Shown: positions 1 through 7,768, counted from the stretch's first letter. The stretch is 38,551 nt of DNA from Sphingomonas sp. 1F27F7B (GCF_005503355.1 NZ_SCMK01000036.1:1-38551); one strand, 5' to 3'. The notes: generated from the sequence alone by a model not told the origin. Made by a program: numbers and translations.

Positions 1-65
1 GTGAATTCCGCCAGCTCAACGATCCCATGTCGCGCCTCAAGCTCGCTAATTAGCCGATGTTCGCA
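1..65. other. Unexplained left-edge sequence beyond broken trbF
   Basis: These 65 bases follow the premature stop of trbF on the minus strand. All three minus frames stop within about 25 bases of position 66, and what follows does not resume a VirB8/TrbF-like protein. The remaining open frame reads toward the window edge with no ATG. It may be the end of an inserted element or a rearrangement junction, but I recognise no terminal inverted repeat or transposase. Confidence 0.4.
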
Positions 66-428
66 TTATGTCTGCCAAATCGTTGTCTGGCGCACAAACC
101 TTGAGGTGACGCCGACTTGCGCTTGCACCACGCGCGCATCGACCGGCGAAGCCACATCGGCCCGCTGGGTCGCTATCGCGTCCCCCAGCGAGTCCACACG
201 GACCACGTAAGGGATGAATTTCGACTGACTGCCAATCGCTATGATGCCGCCGACAGCGGCGAGGACGATCAGCATCGAAAGGATTGCCATAGTCTGCCAC
301 AAGCGCCGCGAGGCAGCGATGCCGCCCACATGCTCATTCCATTGCCGCCGCGCGTTCAGGTAGGGGTTGGGATCAACCGGGGCGCTTTCCGCAGCTCGCC
401 GCCCCCGCAGCTTGTCAAACAGACTCAT
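66..428 (-). pseudogene. trbF: Truncated TrbF (VirB8-like pore protein)
   Basis: TrbF is the VirB8-like inner-membrane scaffold of the mating pore. The visible 120 residues hold the cytoplasmic segment (NPYLNARRQWNE, about residues 22-33), one membrane helix (about 45-65, followed by GSQSKFIPYVV) and the start of the periplasmic domain. The family is usually about 220 residues or more, so roughly half is missing. The ATG at 428 lies inside the end of trbE (14-base overlap), typical of translational coupling and of RP4 gene order. The frame ends in TAA at 66-68 after ...RQTTIWQT, and the last 10-15 residues already look unlike TrbF, so the break may lie around 70-115. The gene is probably interrupted by an insertion or a junction; an assembly error is possible. 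Confidence 0.75.
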
Positions 429-2994
429 GCAGCTTCTCCGAGGTATAGGGGGCCGCCGCCGCGCGGCCGATATTGATGGTGGATTCGACGCCACGGATGG
501 CCAGCCACTCGTTGACCCATGCCGGGCCATAGGCCGCTTCAAGGGCCTTAATGGTGGCGATGGATTCCTTGTCGGTCGCGCCGACGAAGGACAGGGCCAC
601 GGGGCCTAGCGCCAGCTCAAAGAGCCGCCGCCCCTGTTCCGAGAGATAGTAATATTGGCGCTTGGGGATGGCCGTCGCCAAGATTTCAATCTGGCGTGTA
701 TTGAGGCCCATGCGTCTGTAGAGTTGGGCGGTATCGTCATCGCGCGCATAGACGTTCGGCAGGAAAATCTTGGTCGCGGTGGACTCCACGATAACGTCAA
801 GGATGCCCGAATTTGCGGCGTCAGACAGACTTTGCGTTGCCATGAGAACAAGGCAGTTGGACTTGCGCAGCACCCGGAGCCATTCGCGGATTTTTGCCCG
901 GAAGGCGGGATGCCCCAGCATAATCCATGCTTCATCAAGGATGATCGCGGCAGGCTGACCCTTCAAAGATCGCTCGATACGCCGGAAAAGATAGAGGAGG
1001 ACCGGAAGCGCGTATTTTTCACCGAGGTTCATCAGCTCCTCGACTTCAAACACGGTAAATTCCGACAGGCTAAGGCCGTCATGTTCCGCATCGAGAAGAT
1101 GGCCCATAGAGCCGTCCACCGTGTAGGCGCGGATCGCCTCGCGCACTGTTTCATCCTGAATCGTGACCACAAATTCAGAGAGGGTTTTGCCTCCGCTGGC
1201 GTGCATGTTGACGATGGCGTTGCCGATTTCGTTGCGTTGCGCGGGCGTGGTCGCCACGCCATTGAGGGCTAGGATTGTGTCGATCCAATCCATAGCCCAT
1301 GCGCGATCGGACTTGGTTTCGAGGAATTGAAGCGGGCAGAAGGCGAGCTTTTCGTCATCCCCGGCGACGGTGAAATGCGCCCCGCCTACCGCCTTCGCCA
1401 GCGGGTAGAGCGACAAGCCCTTGTCGAACGCGAAAATGGACATGCCGGGATAGCGGCGGAGTTGGGCGGCGAGCAGGCCGAGCAGCGTTGACTTGCCTGC
1501 ACCCGTGGGGCCGAAGATGAAGCTATGTCCCACGTCGCGGACGTGGAGATTGAGCCGGAACGGCGTGGAGCCGTTGGTGACGCCAGACATGAGCGGGGGC
1601 GAGCTTGGCGGATACATCGGGCACGGCGCATGATCGAGGCCGGTCCATATCGAGCTGGTCGGCATCAGATCGGCTAGGTTCATGGTGTTGATGATCGGGC
1701 GGCGGACGTTTTCGACGCCATGCCCCGGCAGCGTGCCCAAGAACGCCTCTAGGTTGTTCACCGTTTCGATACGGGCCGCGAAACCGAGGGCGTTGATAGC
1801 CTTTTCAAGCTGGCGCGCCGCCTGTTCCACCTTATCGCGGCTTTCGTCAGTCAGGACGACGACGCCGGTATAGTATCCTTGCGCGATCAGGCCGGAGTTG
1901 ACTTCCTCCAGCGCATTATCGGCATCGGCCACCATCGAAAGGGCGTCCTGATCTATCTTGCCGCTGTTGGTCTGGAAAACCTGATCGAAGAAGCCGCGAA
2001 CTTTTTGCCGCCACTTTTTGCGGAAATCCTCAAGGTGTTTCACAGCTTCATGGAGGTCCATAAAAATGAACCGCGTGGACCAGCGATATTCAATCGGCAG
2101 CTCGCCCAGCGCCGAGAGGATGCCCGGCGTCGATTCCATCGGGAAACCTTCGATCGCTACCGTCTGGACGAACTTGTTGCCGATGCGCGGGATTACGCCC
2201 GTCCACATTTCGACACCGCCGATGATGGAATCGAGATACATCGGGTTCGAGGGCAGCACGACCGGATGGTTTTTGCCGGTGACGCAGAATTGCAGCCACC
2301 GCAAAAAGTCGTCGTGCGTCACGGTCGAGCCGTCCTCATTCTCGACCGTGTGACCGCGAAGGCGGGTCAGCTTCACGGCCGAGGACAGACGGCTTTCAAA
2401 TGTGGTGATTTCGCGCTTGAAGCGTTCAACCAGGTCGGCCGTGCGTTGCTTGTTGTTCGGCCGCTCCCGATCGTCGTCAAACATCAGCTCGACAAACTTT
2501 TGCTCCGCTATGACCGGAGGGAAATAGGTCGCGGTAATGACGAAATAGCCCTCATACATGGTGCCGAGGGACTGGAATAATTCGCGCCTTTCCTGATCTA
2601 TGGCGTCCGTCACCGGGTCAGGGAAATGCGACAGGCCCGCAGCCGAGTAGGCGGCAGCAGGGCGGCGCGGCGCGTCCACATGGATCATCCAGCCATTGCC
2701 CAGCCCGGCGAGAGCTTGGTTGATCCGAAAGCTGACCATATCGCGCTGGCGGTCGGTGGAGCTGGCGTTATCCTCGCCCTCATAAATCCACGCGGCCATG
2801 AACGAGCCGTTCTTGCCGACGATTACGCCATCATCGACCATCGCCCCATAGTTGAGCAGATCGGCAAGCCCTTCATCCTTGGAGCGATGCCGGGCCAGCT
2901 TGCGTTCGGCCGCGTTTGCGAAGGACGCGAAGGCGAGGACCGCGAGCAGAGCCGCACCGAAGATCGCTATGACGACAGCGATTGTCTGGATCAT
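415..2994 (-). CDS. trbE: TrbE, VirB4-family conjugation ATPase
   Basis: This is the large VirB4-type ATPase that powers pilus assembly and substrate transfer at the inner face of the mating pore. The protein has 859 residues. A hydrophobic N-terminus (about residues 3-25) is followed by the VirB4 N-domain, a Walker A motif GPTGAGKSTL at about residue 440, and a Walker B region IILDEAWIMLG about 200 residues later, with the RKSNCLVLMATQSLSD motif typical of the family. I chose the ATG at 2994 because it overlaps the trbD stop as ATGA. Longer in-frame starts upstream would run into trbD. It sits between trbD and trbF as in RP4. Length and motifs look intact. Confidence 0.95.
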   Translation of the reverse strand: MIQTIAVVIAIFGAALLAVLAFASFANAAERKLARHRSKDEGLADLLNYGAMVDDGVIVGKNGSFMAAWIYEGEDNASSTDRQRDMVSFRINQALAGLGNGWMIHVDAPRRPAAAYSAAGLSHFPDPVTDAIDQERRELFQSLGTMYEGYFVITATYFPPVIAEQKFVELMFDDDRERPNNKQRTADLVERFKREITTFESRLSSAVKLTRLRGHTVENEDGSTVTHDDFLRWLQFCVTGKNHPVVLPSNPMYLDSIIGGVEMWTGVIPRIGNKFVQTVAIEGFPMESTPGILSALGELPIEYRWSTRFIFMDLHEAVKHLEDFRKKWRQKVRGFFDQVFQTNSGKIDQDALSMVADADNALEEVNSGLIAQGYYTGVVVLTDESRDKVEQAARQLEKAINALGFAARIETVNNLEAFLGTLPGHGVENVRRPIINTMNLADLMPTSSIWTGLDHAPCPMYPPSSPPLMSGVTNGSTPFRLNLHVRDVGHSFIFGPTGAGKSTLLGLLAAQLRRYPGMSIFAFDKGLSLYPLAKAVGGAHFTVAGDDEKLAFCPLQFLETKSDRAWAMDWIDTILALNGVATTPAQRNEIGNAIVNMHASGGKTLSEFVVTIQDETVREAIRAYTVDGSMGHLLDAEHDGLSLSEFTVFEVEELMNLGEKYALPVLLYLFRRIERSLKGQPAAIILDEAWIMLGHPAFRAKIREWLRVLRKSNCLVLMATQSLSDAANSGILDVIVESTATKIFLPNVYARDDDTAQLYRRMGLNTRQIEILATAIPKRQYYYLSEQGRRLFELALGPVALSFVGATDKESIATIKALEAAYGPAWVNEWLAIRGVESTINIGRAAAAPYTSEKLHESV

Positions 2995-3323
2995 TTCTTC
3001 TTCCCCGGTTGCCGGTAGCGGCGGAATTGCAGGCGGCCGTTCTTTCGGAAGGGCGTGGAGTGGGCCGGGTAGTAGGGGCGATAGGTGCGGTGCCGCATGT
3101 AAACGAACCGCATCAGCGGGTCGGATTTCGCCATGAGACGGCAGGCCCACACGCCCGCGAACCAGATCAGCAGGCCAGCGGCCCACGCCTTCAATGAATT
3201 GATGGCCGGAACGATCAGCGCCATCGACGCTAGGCCCGTGAGCATGACCAGCTCGCGGTCCCCACCCAAAAACAGATTGTTGCGGACGCCAGAGCGGCGA
3301 ATAGGCACTGATCGCAGAGCCAT
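2991..3323 (-). CDS. trbD: TrbD, VirB3-family pore protein
   Basis: A 110-residue inner-membrane protein of the VirB3/TrbD family, which associates with the VirB4 ATPase in the mating pore. The N-terminus carries the short conserved RSVPIRRSGVRNNLFLGGDR-type motif (residues about 4-23), followed by two closely spaced membrane helices (about 25-42 and 45-62) and a basic tail rich in Arg, Tyr and Lys. The ATG at 3323 has a purine-rich Shine-Dalgarno sequence (GGGGAGGG) at good spacing. The stop overlaps the trbE start. Order trbC-trbD-trbE is conserved in IncP-type systems. Confidence 0.93.
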   Translation of the reverse strand: MALRSVPIRRSGVRNNLFLGGDRELVMLTGLASMALIVPAINSLKAWAAGLLIWFAGVWACRLMAKSDPLMRFVYMRHRTYRPYYPAHSTPFRKNGRLQFRRYRQPGKKK

Positions 3324-3341
3324 GTTGACCGGCCCTCCCCT

Positions 3342-3722
3342 TTAGCCTGCCAGCGCGAGCGAAGCGGTGCCGGTAATCACCGCACCGCCGCCCGTGATGG
3401 AGGACAGGACCGAGTTAGCGCCGACGAGCATCGAGGCGACGAGGACGATCAGCAGCAGCGTTCGCACAAAGCCGTTGAGATCGCCGCCGAAGATCAGGAC
3501 GCCACCGGCAACGACGATGCCGACGAGGGCGAAGGTATAACCGACGGTGCCGGTCATCGACTGGCGAACCTTGGTCAGATAGGACTCGTAAGGCAGGCCG
3601 CCCGTGGTATCCGAAGCCCAAGCCGCGTGAGGCCAGAGCAGGAGCATGACGAGCGCCAGCCCCAGCATACCCCATATGAGCGCCTTACGGCGGGCGGCGG
3701 CGTCATTCCAAAACAACGTCAT
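3342..3722 (-). CDS. trbC: TrbC, prepilin (VirB2-like), likely cyclised
   Basis: The precursor of the conjugative pilus subunit, 126 residues. Residues 1-36 form a long signal sequence ending AWA. The mature part starts at Ser37 (SDTTGGLPYESYL) and has two hydrophobic helices (about 58-80 and 86-103). In RP4, TrbC is cut after residue 36, loses a C-terminal tail ending in AEIA and is joined head-to-tail from Ser37 to Gly114. Here Ser37 is at the same number, and GGG at 111-113 is followed by AVIT, so a ring from Ser37 to Gly113 is expected. The protease that does this in RP4, TraF, is encoded at 17803-18336. AAGGAG precedes the ATG at 3722. Cyclisation is inferred. Confidence 0.93.
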   Translation of the reverse strand: MTLFWNDAAARRKALIWGMLGLALVMLLLWPHAAWASDTTGGLPYESYLTKVRQSMTGTVGYTFALVGIVVAGGVLIFGGDLNGFVRTLLLIVLVASMLVGANSVLSSITGGGAVITGTASLALAG

Positions 3723-3735
3723 ATGTCTTGCTCCT

Positions 3736-4701
3736 TCACAGTTTGCGCAAAATGTATTTCCCATCCACGTAGCCCCCGACTTCCAGCAGGCTTTCAATGC
3801 GGCGACCCTCTGGCGTGCGCGCGATGTGGACGATCAAATGCACCGCATCACCAATCAGCGGCTCAATCGGCCGTGGTGAATCGGGGTGCATACTGATGAG
3901 CATTTGGAGCCTGCTAAGGCCCGCTTCGGCGTTGTTGGCGTGCAGCGTGGCCGCCCCGCCCTCATGGCCGGTGTTCCACGCCATGAGCAGGTCAAGGGCT
4001 TCCGGGCCGCGCACCTCGCCCACAAGGATACGATCGGGCCGCATCCGCAGCGTGGTTTTGAGCAGCGCCGTCATGGTGATTTGCGGGGACGTGTGGAACT
4101 GGACGTAGTTTTCAGCGGCGCATTGAATCTCGCCCGTATCTTCAATGATTACGAGCCGTTCGGTAGGGTCCGCGTCCACCATCCCGTTGATAATGGCATT
4201 CACTAGCGTTGTTTTGCCGCTGCCGGTGCCGCCAATCACCAGAATGTTGCGGTGCGCGCGGATAGCCTCATGGATGAGGCGGCATTGCTCCGCCGACATA
4301 ATCCCGCCCTCCACATATTGTTCGAGGGTGAAGATCGCCACGGCCCGCTTTCGGATGGCGAAGGTCGGCGCGGGCACGACCGGGGGCATCTGCCCGGCGA
4401 AGCGAGAGCCATCTATAGGAAACTCGCCTTCCAGAACTGGCGAGGCCCGCGTCACTTCCTTGTTGTGATAGCCAGCGACCGCCTTGACGATCGCCTCGGC
4501 CCGGCTTGGGGCGACCTTGCCGATGCAGATCATGCGTTCGCCAAGGCGTTCCAGCCATAGCTTGCCATCGGCGTTCAGGATCAGCTCAACGGTCTTCGGG
4601 TCGGCAAGCGCATCCAGCATAAGCGGTTGCATCGAGCGGCGAAGCATCTCCTTTGCACGCTCTTTTACCGTATCTTGAGCGGGTTCGCCCTTGGCCTCCA
4701 T
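3736..4701 (-). CDS. trbB: TrbB, VirB11-family secretion ATPase
   Basis: A hexameric VirB11-type ATPase that sits under the pore and works with TrbE and TraG. Walker A GGTGSGKTTL is near residue 160, and the family motifs IIEDTGEIQC, RPDRILVGEVRG and the His-containing GGAATLHANN follow in order. About 321 residues, normal for TrbB. The frame extends to a TTG at 4719 and an ATG at 4710, but the ATG at 4701 has AGGG nine bases upstream and is preferred. It is the first gene of the trb operon after trbA, with a 105-base gap that probably holds its promoter. I see no convincing consensus promoter there. Confidence 0.95.
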   Translation of the reverse strand: MEAKGEPAQDTVKERAKEMLRRSMQPLMLDALADPKTVELILNADGKLWLERLGERMICIGKVAPSRAEAIVKAVAGYHNKEVTRASPVLEGEFPIDGSRFAGQMPPVVPAPTFAIRKRAVAIFTLEQYVEGGIMSAEQCRLIHEAIRAHRNILVIGGTGSGKTTLVNAIINGMVDADPTERLVIIEDTGEIQCAAENYVQFHTSPQITMTALLKTTLRMRPDRILVGEVRGPEALDLLMAWNTGHEGGAATLHANNAEAGLSRLQMLISMHPDSPRPIEPLIGDAVHLIVHIARTPEGRRIESLLEVGGYVDGKYILRKL

Positions 4702-4806
4702 GAAGCACATCCCTGCCAAAACAAAATGGACGCAAGGGATATACCGGAATTTTCATGGAGGCAACCAGAACGATTGCAAAGAATTAGGTTCAGATTGGCG
4801 GGATTG

Positions 4807-5208
4807 TCAGGACCGACGCAACTTAGCGTGGGCAGCCTTGTGCCATTGTGCTATCTGAAACGCTTGATGATCCGTGACGATAGCGGAAACGCGCTTATAA
4901 CCGGGAGGAAGCCCCAGCTTTTTATCTTCTTTTGATAAGGTATCGGCAAGGCTGGCGTCCCAGCCATCGGTCCCGATAGGAGGCGGTTCCAGCAGCGCGA
5001 CAAGCGGGACTTCCAGAGCATTTGCGATGGCGGCGATTGTTTCGAGCGACGGGTTTCCCTTACCGGCTGTAACGTCAGATACGAAGGACACAGACAGCCC
5101 CGCGTTCTCCGCGAGGTCTTTTTTCTTGAGCCGTCTTAAGGCCAAGAAGCGGTTAATGTTAATCGCGAGAACCTTCCGATACACAGGTTCGGTTTCTTTC
5201 TTCCGCAA
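4807..5208 (-). CDS. trbA: TrbA-like repressor of transfer genes
   Basis: A two-domain DNA-binding protein of about 133 residues. Residues 14-70 form an XRE-type helix-turn-helix (LAENAGLSVSFVSDVTAGKG). The C-terminus (LPPGYKRVSAIVTDHQAFQIAQW) closely resembles the end of the KorA protein encoded at 8460-8759 (VPEGFERVTAILPKHKAFLVRQW). In RP4, TrbA and KorA share exactly this C-terminal dimerisation region, and trbA lies just upstream of trbB, as here. The expected role is repression of trb and tra operons. The start is uncertain: TTG at 5208 lies nine bases past an OB operator and has no clear Shine-Dalgarno, while a GTG at 5184 is the alternative. OB at 5217-5231 implies KorB control. Confidence 0.8.
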   Translation of the reverse strand: MRKKETEPVYRKVLAININRFLALRRLKKKDLAENAGLSVSFVSDVTAGKGNPSLETIAAIANALEVPLVALLEPPPIGTDGWDASLADTLSKEDKKLGLPPGYKRVSAIVTDHQAFQIAQWHKAAHAKLRRS

Positions 5209-5216
5209 GGGGGTTG

Positions 5217-5231
5217 GTTTTAGCCGCTAAA
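5217..5231. promoter_or_regulatory. KorB operator (OB) before trbA
   Basis: A perfect 15-base palindrome, TTTTAGCCGCTAAAA, containing the RK2 OB sequence TTTAGCSGCTAAA. It lies directly upstream of trbA, so KorB bound here should limit trbA and possibly trb expression. Confidence 0.85.
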
Positions 5232-5658
5232 ATTCCGGGTAGCTGCGGAGGATATGCCGGAGCGCGCCAGAAAGGAAGCGGTATGACGCCGAATATGATT
5301 GTTTATAGCATCATTTTTGGACGAGCCGGGCAGATCGCGGGCACGCGAATGGGGGCCGCCAGCGAGCGAATAGAAAGAAGAAAGCGGCCCGCGAGAGACA
5401 AGATCAGGCTCCTATAAAATTGTCTCTGGCGTCCATTTTGTAAACGCTCGCGCCATCGAACGCAGTCCCCAAGGTTCTAGTTGTCCGATCAGCCGAGGCG
5501 GGCGAAGTTAGAAAGAATCGACCAACGGTAAGCGCGCGAGAATTTGACTCGTAGTGGCGATCCATCCGGTTCGGGGGTTGCTCTAGCCTTATCGTAACTA
5601 GGGGATTGGCCGTAAAGATCGCTCCCTTAGTTCAGCGTATCTTCCCGACACTGAAAAC
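5232..5658. other. Non-coding region between trbA and the replication module
   Basis: No convincing gene on either strand. The part near 5232-5330 must hold the leftward trbA promoter; a TATAAA-like box is visible on the minus strand near 5310. I looked for iterons or DnaA-box clusters expected of an origin and did not find an obvious set. The vegetative origin may lie here or within rep, but nothing visible decides it. Confidence 0.5.
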
Positions 5659-5703
5659 GCACTTAACACAAAAGTTGCTAAGTGCTTACATCGCGCCTAT
5701 TAC
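5659..5703 (+). promoter_or_regulatory. Promoter and operator-like inverted repeat of the RHH gene
   Basis: TTGCTA (5675-5680) and TATTAC (5698-5703) are separated by 17 bases and fit a sigma-70 promoter. An inverted repeat GCACTTA (5659-5665) / TAAGTGC (5679-5685) overlaps the -35 box, as expected for an autorepressor site. The ATG of the downstream gene is only eight bases past the -10 box, so the mRNA may be nearly leaderless. Confidence 0.55.
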
Positions 5704-5711
5704 GTCGAATC

Positions 5712-5960
5712 ATGGTTTCTAAAGCCTCCAACGATTCGACCGTGCGCGCTAGGCTCGCAATGCGTGAGCGCGCCAAGCGACAAGATGCCGCTGGCTATCG
5801 CCGCGTCACGATTGCCTTGTCGCCGCCCGCTATCGAGGTCGTGGAGAGGGTGAAGGCTAGCAAAGGTTACAAGTCCCGCGAGGCCGCCATCAACGCGATC
5901 CTAGAGCGGATCGGGGACGATATGTTTCTGCAACAGGAGTTTCTGGCCGTGAGTGGATAA
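5712..5960 (+). CDS. Ribbon-helix-helix repressor next to rep
   Basis: An 82-residue basic protein. Residues about 30-70 (RRVTIALSPPAIEVVERVKA, then KGYKSREAAINAILERI) have the beta strand plus two helices of an Arc/CopG-type ribbon-helix-helix DNA-binding fold. It lies just upstream of the rep leader. An inverted repeat over its own promoter suggests autorepression. By analogy with CopG-type systems it may set copy number by repressing a shared message with rep; this is inferred from position. ATG at 5712 was chosen for its fit to the promoter. An ATG further in (MRERAKRQ) is possible. It could instead be an orphan antitoxin-like protein, but no toxin gene is adjacent. Confidence 0.7.
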   Translation: MVSKASNDSTVRARLAMRERAKRQDAAGYRRVTIALSPPAIEVVERVKASKGYKSREAAINAILERIGDDMFLQQEFLAVSG

Positions 5961-6041
5961 GAAAATGCCCGGCTCGAAGCCGGGCACCCTCAAAACCGAT
6001 ATGTGGAAAGCGTTGGCGCGCTTCAAGGTCCACACCTTACG
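5961..6041 (-). ncRNA. Candidate antisense RNA controlling rep
   Basis: The minus strand carries TTGAAC (6071-6076), a 17-base spacer and TATGTG (6048-6053) as a promoter. Downstream there are two small hairpins (AAGGT/ACCTT and AAGCG/CGCTT), then a 9-bp G+C-rich hairpin followed by TTTTCT, a proper intrinsic terminator. This predicts a transcript of about 80 nucleotides antisense to the leader of rep. No protein gene on the minus strand uses this terminator. The arrangement of RHH gene, counter-transcribed RNA and rep resembles known dual copy-control circuits. There is no experimental support; the promoter is a moderate match. Confidence 0.55.
5967..5987 (-). terminator. Intrinsic terminator reading leftward
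   Basis: Arms TGCCCGGCT (5967-5975) and AGCCGGGCA (5979-5987) with a CGA loop form a 9-bp stem. On the minus strand it is followed by TTTTCT. On the plus strand there is no U-run, so it points leftward and fits the antisense RNA. It could also slow read-through from the RHH gene. Confidence 0.7.
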
Positions 6042-6061
6042 ACCCCCCACATAACGGTTTT
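5992..6061 (+). repeat. Long inverted repeat in the rep leader
   Basis: AAAACCGATATGTGG at about 5992-6006 pairs with CCACATAACGGTTTT at 6047-6061 (14 of 15 bases), closing a 40-base interior with two smaller stems. In the rep mRNA this would form a branched leader. It overlaps the proposed antisense RNA, so binding of one could switch the fold of the other. The first arm may be off by one base. Confidence 0.65.
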
Positions 6062-6143
6062 CGGACTTAGGTTCAAGGGCGCTTGATTCGCGCAACGGGA
6101 TTTTTTTGCCTGTCTCCCGGCCCTTCGCAAAGGAGGGACGACG

Positions 6144-6911
6144 ATGAGTGACACCAGAAGAAAAGGGCCGCTGGCAATCGGGGAGCTGACCCAGCAGCTT
6201 TTCGGCCGAGCCTATGGCGATCGAAGCCGGGGCGGGAAGCACATCACCAAGGCCCGCGTGCGCGGCGGCAGCAAGGAGGCTGGAAGCGAGGTAGAAAAGG
6301 GCTTCCTCGCGGCGCGGGACACCAAGACACGCAAGGGATGCTGGCGCGCTATCAATCTGGCGTTTGAAAAGGGCCGCGCCTTGCGTGCGGAGCTGCGGCG
6401 CGAACCGCGCGAGATAACGCAGTTCGAGCACTATTGCATGAGCATCACCAATTCCACGATCCGGGTCTATCAAGCCCTGTTGCGGATGGAGGAGCGTTTC
6501 AGGGGCAACGTAGTGCCCAGCTATGAAATGATAGCCGAATGGGCGACCGTCTCTAGGGCCACCGTCGCAAGGGCCTTGAACGCCCTTACCAGCATCGGCT
6601 TGCTGGCGCGCCTGCGGCGTTACGTCCACACCGTTACAGAGGACGGGGCGCGATCAGAGCAGACCTCCAATGCCTATCGGGTGGAATTGCCGAGGATGCT
6701 TCTCGAATTGCTCGACCGACGCAAGCGCCCTGCCCCGGTGCCCGACGACGAGGCCCAGCGCCTACAAGATCGGCTTGAGGACGAGGCTTGGATGCTCTCT
6801 CGGTTGAGCAAGGCCGATTACATACGGGAGACGACCACATGCAAGGCCACGGCGGAAGCCCTAATCAGCCTTTGGAACGGCATTTGCGCCCGCGATGGCG
6901 TTGAAGCCTAG
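6144..6911 (+). CDS. Putative replication initiator (winged-helix Rep)
   Basis: A 255-residue basic protein. The central region (about 100-175) is a winged helix: VPSYEMIAEWATVSRATVARALNALTSIGLLARLRR gives the helix-turn-helix, and the following strands lead into QTSNAYRVELP. The N-terminus (IGELTQQLFGRAYG, then KHITKARVRG) and the stretch EPREITQFEHYC recall helix-turn-helix Rep proteins of sphingomonad plasmids. It is unrelated to IncP TrfA. AAGGAGGG lies seven bases before the ATG. It is the only good initiator candidate in the window and follows an RHH gene and a candidate antisense RNA, which supports the role. The initiator call rests on context plus remembered family resemblance; it could instead be a transcription factor. 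Confidence 0.6.
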   Translation: MSDTRRKGPLAIGELTQQLFGRAYGDRSRGGKHITKARVRGGSKEAGSEVEKGFLAARDTKTRKGCWRAINLAFEKGRALRAELRREPREITQFEHYCMSITNSTIRVYQALLRMEERFRGNVVPSYEMIAEWATVSRATVARALNALTSIGLLARLRRYVHTVTEDGARSEQTSNAYRVELPRMLLELLDRRKRPAPVPDDEAQRLQDRLEDEAWMLSRLSKADYIRETTTCKATAEALISLWNGICARDGVEA

Positions 6912-7133
6912 CCGTGAGTCTCATAATGGTTCTGAACCTCCCCTTGAGTTTATTTATCTAAGGTGATGCGGAGTTGCGCTAGTCGCGCAACGCTTAATTG
7001 AGACTGTTTGAACACCAAAAAGGGGGTAAGGCTCCGATTTGGGGAGCTGACATGCGTGTCCATTCGGGGCGCGGATAGCGGCACTCTGTAAAACTGCGGG
7101 GCAGCGACCAAATATGCCTTGCGATGGAGGCCA
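6912..7133. other. Non-coding region between rep and klcA
   Basis: No gene seen. A hairpin GTTGCGC / GCGCAAC (6973-6991, five-base loop) could help end rep transcription, though no U-run follows. A weaker GCTCC/GGAGC stem lies near 7031-7053. The end of the region holds the upstream context of the klcA promoter. Confidence 0.45.
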
Positions 7134-7148
7134 TTTTAGCGGCTAAAA
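7134..7148. promoter_or_regulatory. KorB operator (OB) upstream of klcA promoter
   Basis: Perfect palindrome TTTTAGCGGCTAAAA, 25 bases upstream of the -35 box of the klcA promoter. Confidence 0.85.
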
Positions 7149-7173
7149 GATTTTCATGGCGGGCGAGCGTAAC

Positions 7174-7202
7174 TTGACAGCAACCGGGAAACTTCCATTA
7201 TA
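7174..7202 (+). promoter_or_regulatory. klcA promoter (copy A of a duplicated cassette)
   Basis: TTGACA (7174-7179), 17 bases, ATTATA (7197-7202): close to sigma-70 consensus. The bases after it (TCGG...CCGGGC, then CCAAGGTCGAAACCGGAG and TCCGATG) are nearly repeated at 8062-8140. A weak palindrome CGGATATGGCCG at 7204-7215 is a possible KorA site. Confidence 0.8.
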
Positions 7203-7250
7203 TCGGATATGGCCGGGCTATGGTGCCAAGGTCGAAACCGGAGAAGTCCG

Positions 7251-7664
7251 ATGAGCAACAGAGAGAGAATTGCCGCCGTGCTGGTTGGCGAAGAAGACCG
7301 GATTATGTGCCTGCCCCGGCTGTTCGGGCTGGCGCGCATGATCGAGGTCGAGGCCGTCACCTATGGCTATATGTCCAAGCTATCCGCCGATTACACGGGC
7401 GCATATTGGCATTTCTACACCCTATCGAACGGCGGCTTCTACATGGCCCCCGGCGATCAGCCCCAATATCGTCTGGAATGGGACGGCAACGGCTTCTCTG
7501 GCGACGTTTCGGCCGACGCGGCGGGCCTCATAGCCACCCTGTTCATGCTGGGGCATATGCACGAAAAATACGGCGAGGATCAATTTGCCCAGCTCTTTGC
7601 GCGGGCATCTGCCTATGCCGCCCAACATTCGGAAGCGGGGACGATCGGTGCCGCGCTCGACTAG
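7251..7664 (+). CDS. klcA: KlcA/ArdB-family antirestriction protein
   Basis: A 137-residue protein of the ArdB/KlcA family, which blocks type I restriction enzymes and helps incoming plasmid DNA survive. Family features seen in order: RIMCLPRLFG (about 17-26), VTYGYMSKLSADYTGAYWHFYTLSNGGFYMAP (about 36-66), and WDGNGFSGDVSADAAGLIATLF (about 75-96). Length is normal. The ATG at 7251 ends a leader shared with the korA operon. OB and a strong promoter lie upstream, so KorB should repress it in the resident state and allow a burst on entry to a new cell. In RP4, klcA is likewise a member of the kor regulon near korA. Confidence 0.92.
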   Translation: MSNRERIAAVLVGEEDRIMCLPRLFGLARMIEVEAVTYGYMSKLSADYTGAYWHFYTLSNGGFYMAPGDQPQYRLEWDGNGFSGDVSADAAGLIATLFMLGHMHEKYGEDQFAQLFARASAYAAQHSEAGTIGAALD

Positions 7665-7768
7665 CACCACAGGGGGCCAGCGTGCCCCCCTTCCCTTCCC
7701 TTCCCATCGGGCATATTCCTCATTCGGCCGCCATGAGGAGCAACGCCAGCGGAGGAACAGACGCGCGC

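Noticed and set aside
5232..5658. Iteron-type vegetative origin
   Set aside because: No set of three or more direct repeats of iteron length was visible; origin location left open.
5967..5987. Rightward terminator of the RHH gene
   Set aside because: The hairpin lacks a U-run in the plus direction; the poly-U lies on the minus-strand side.
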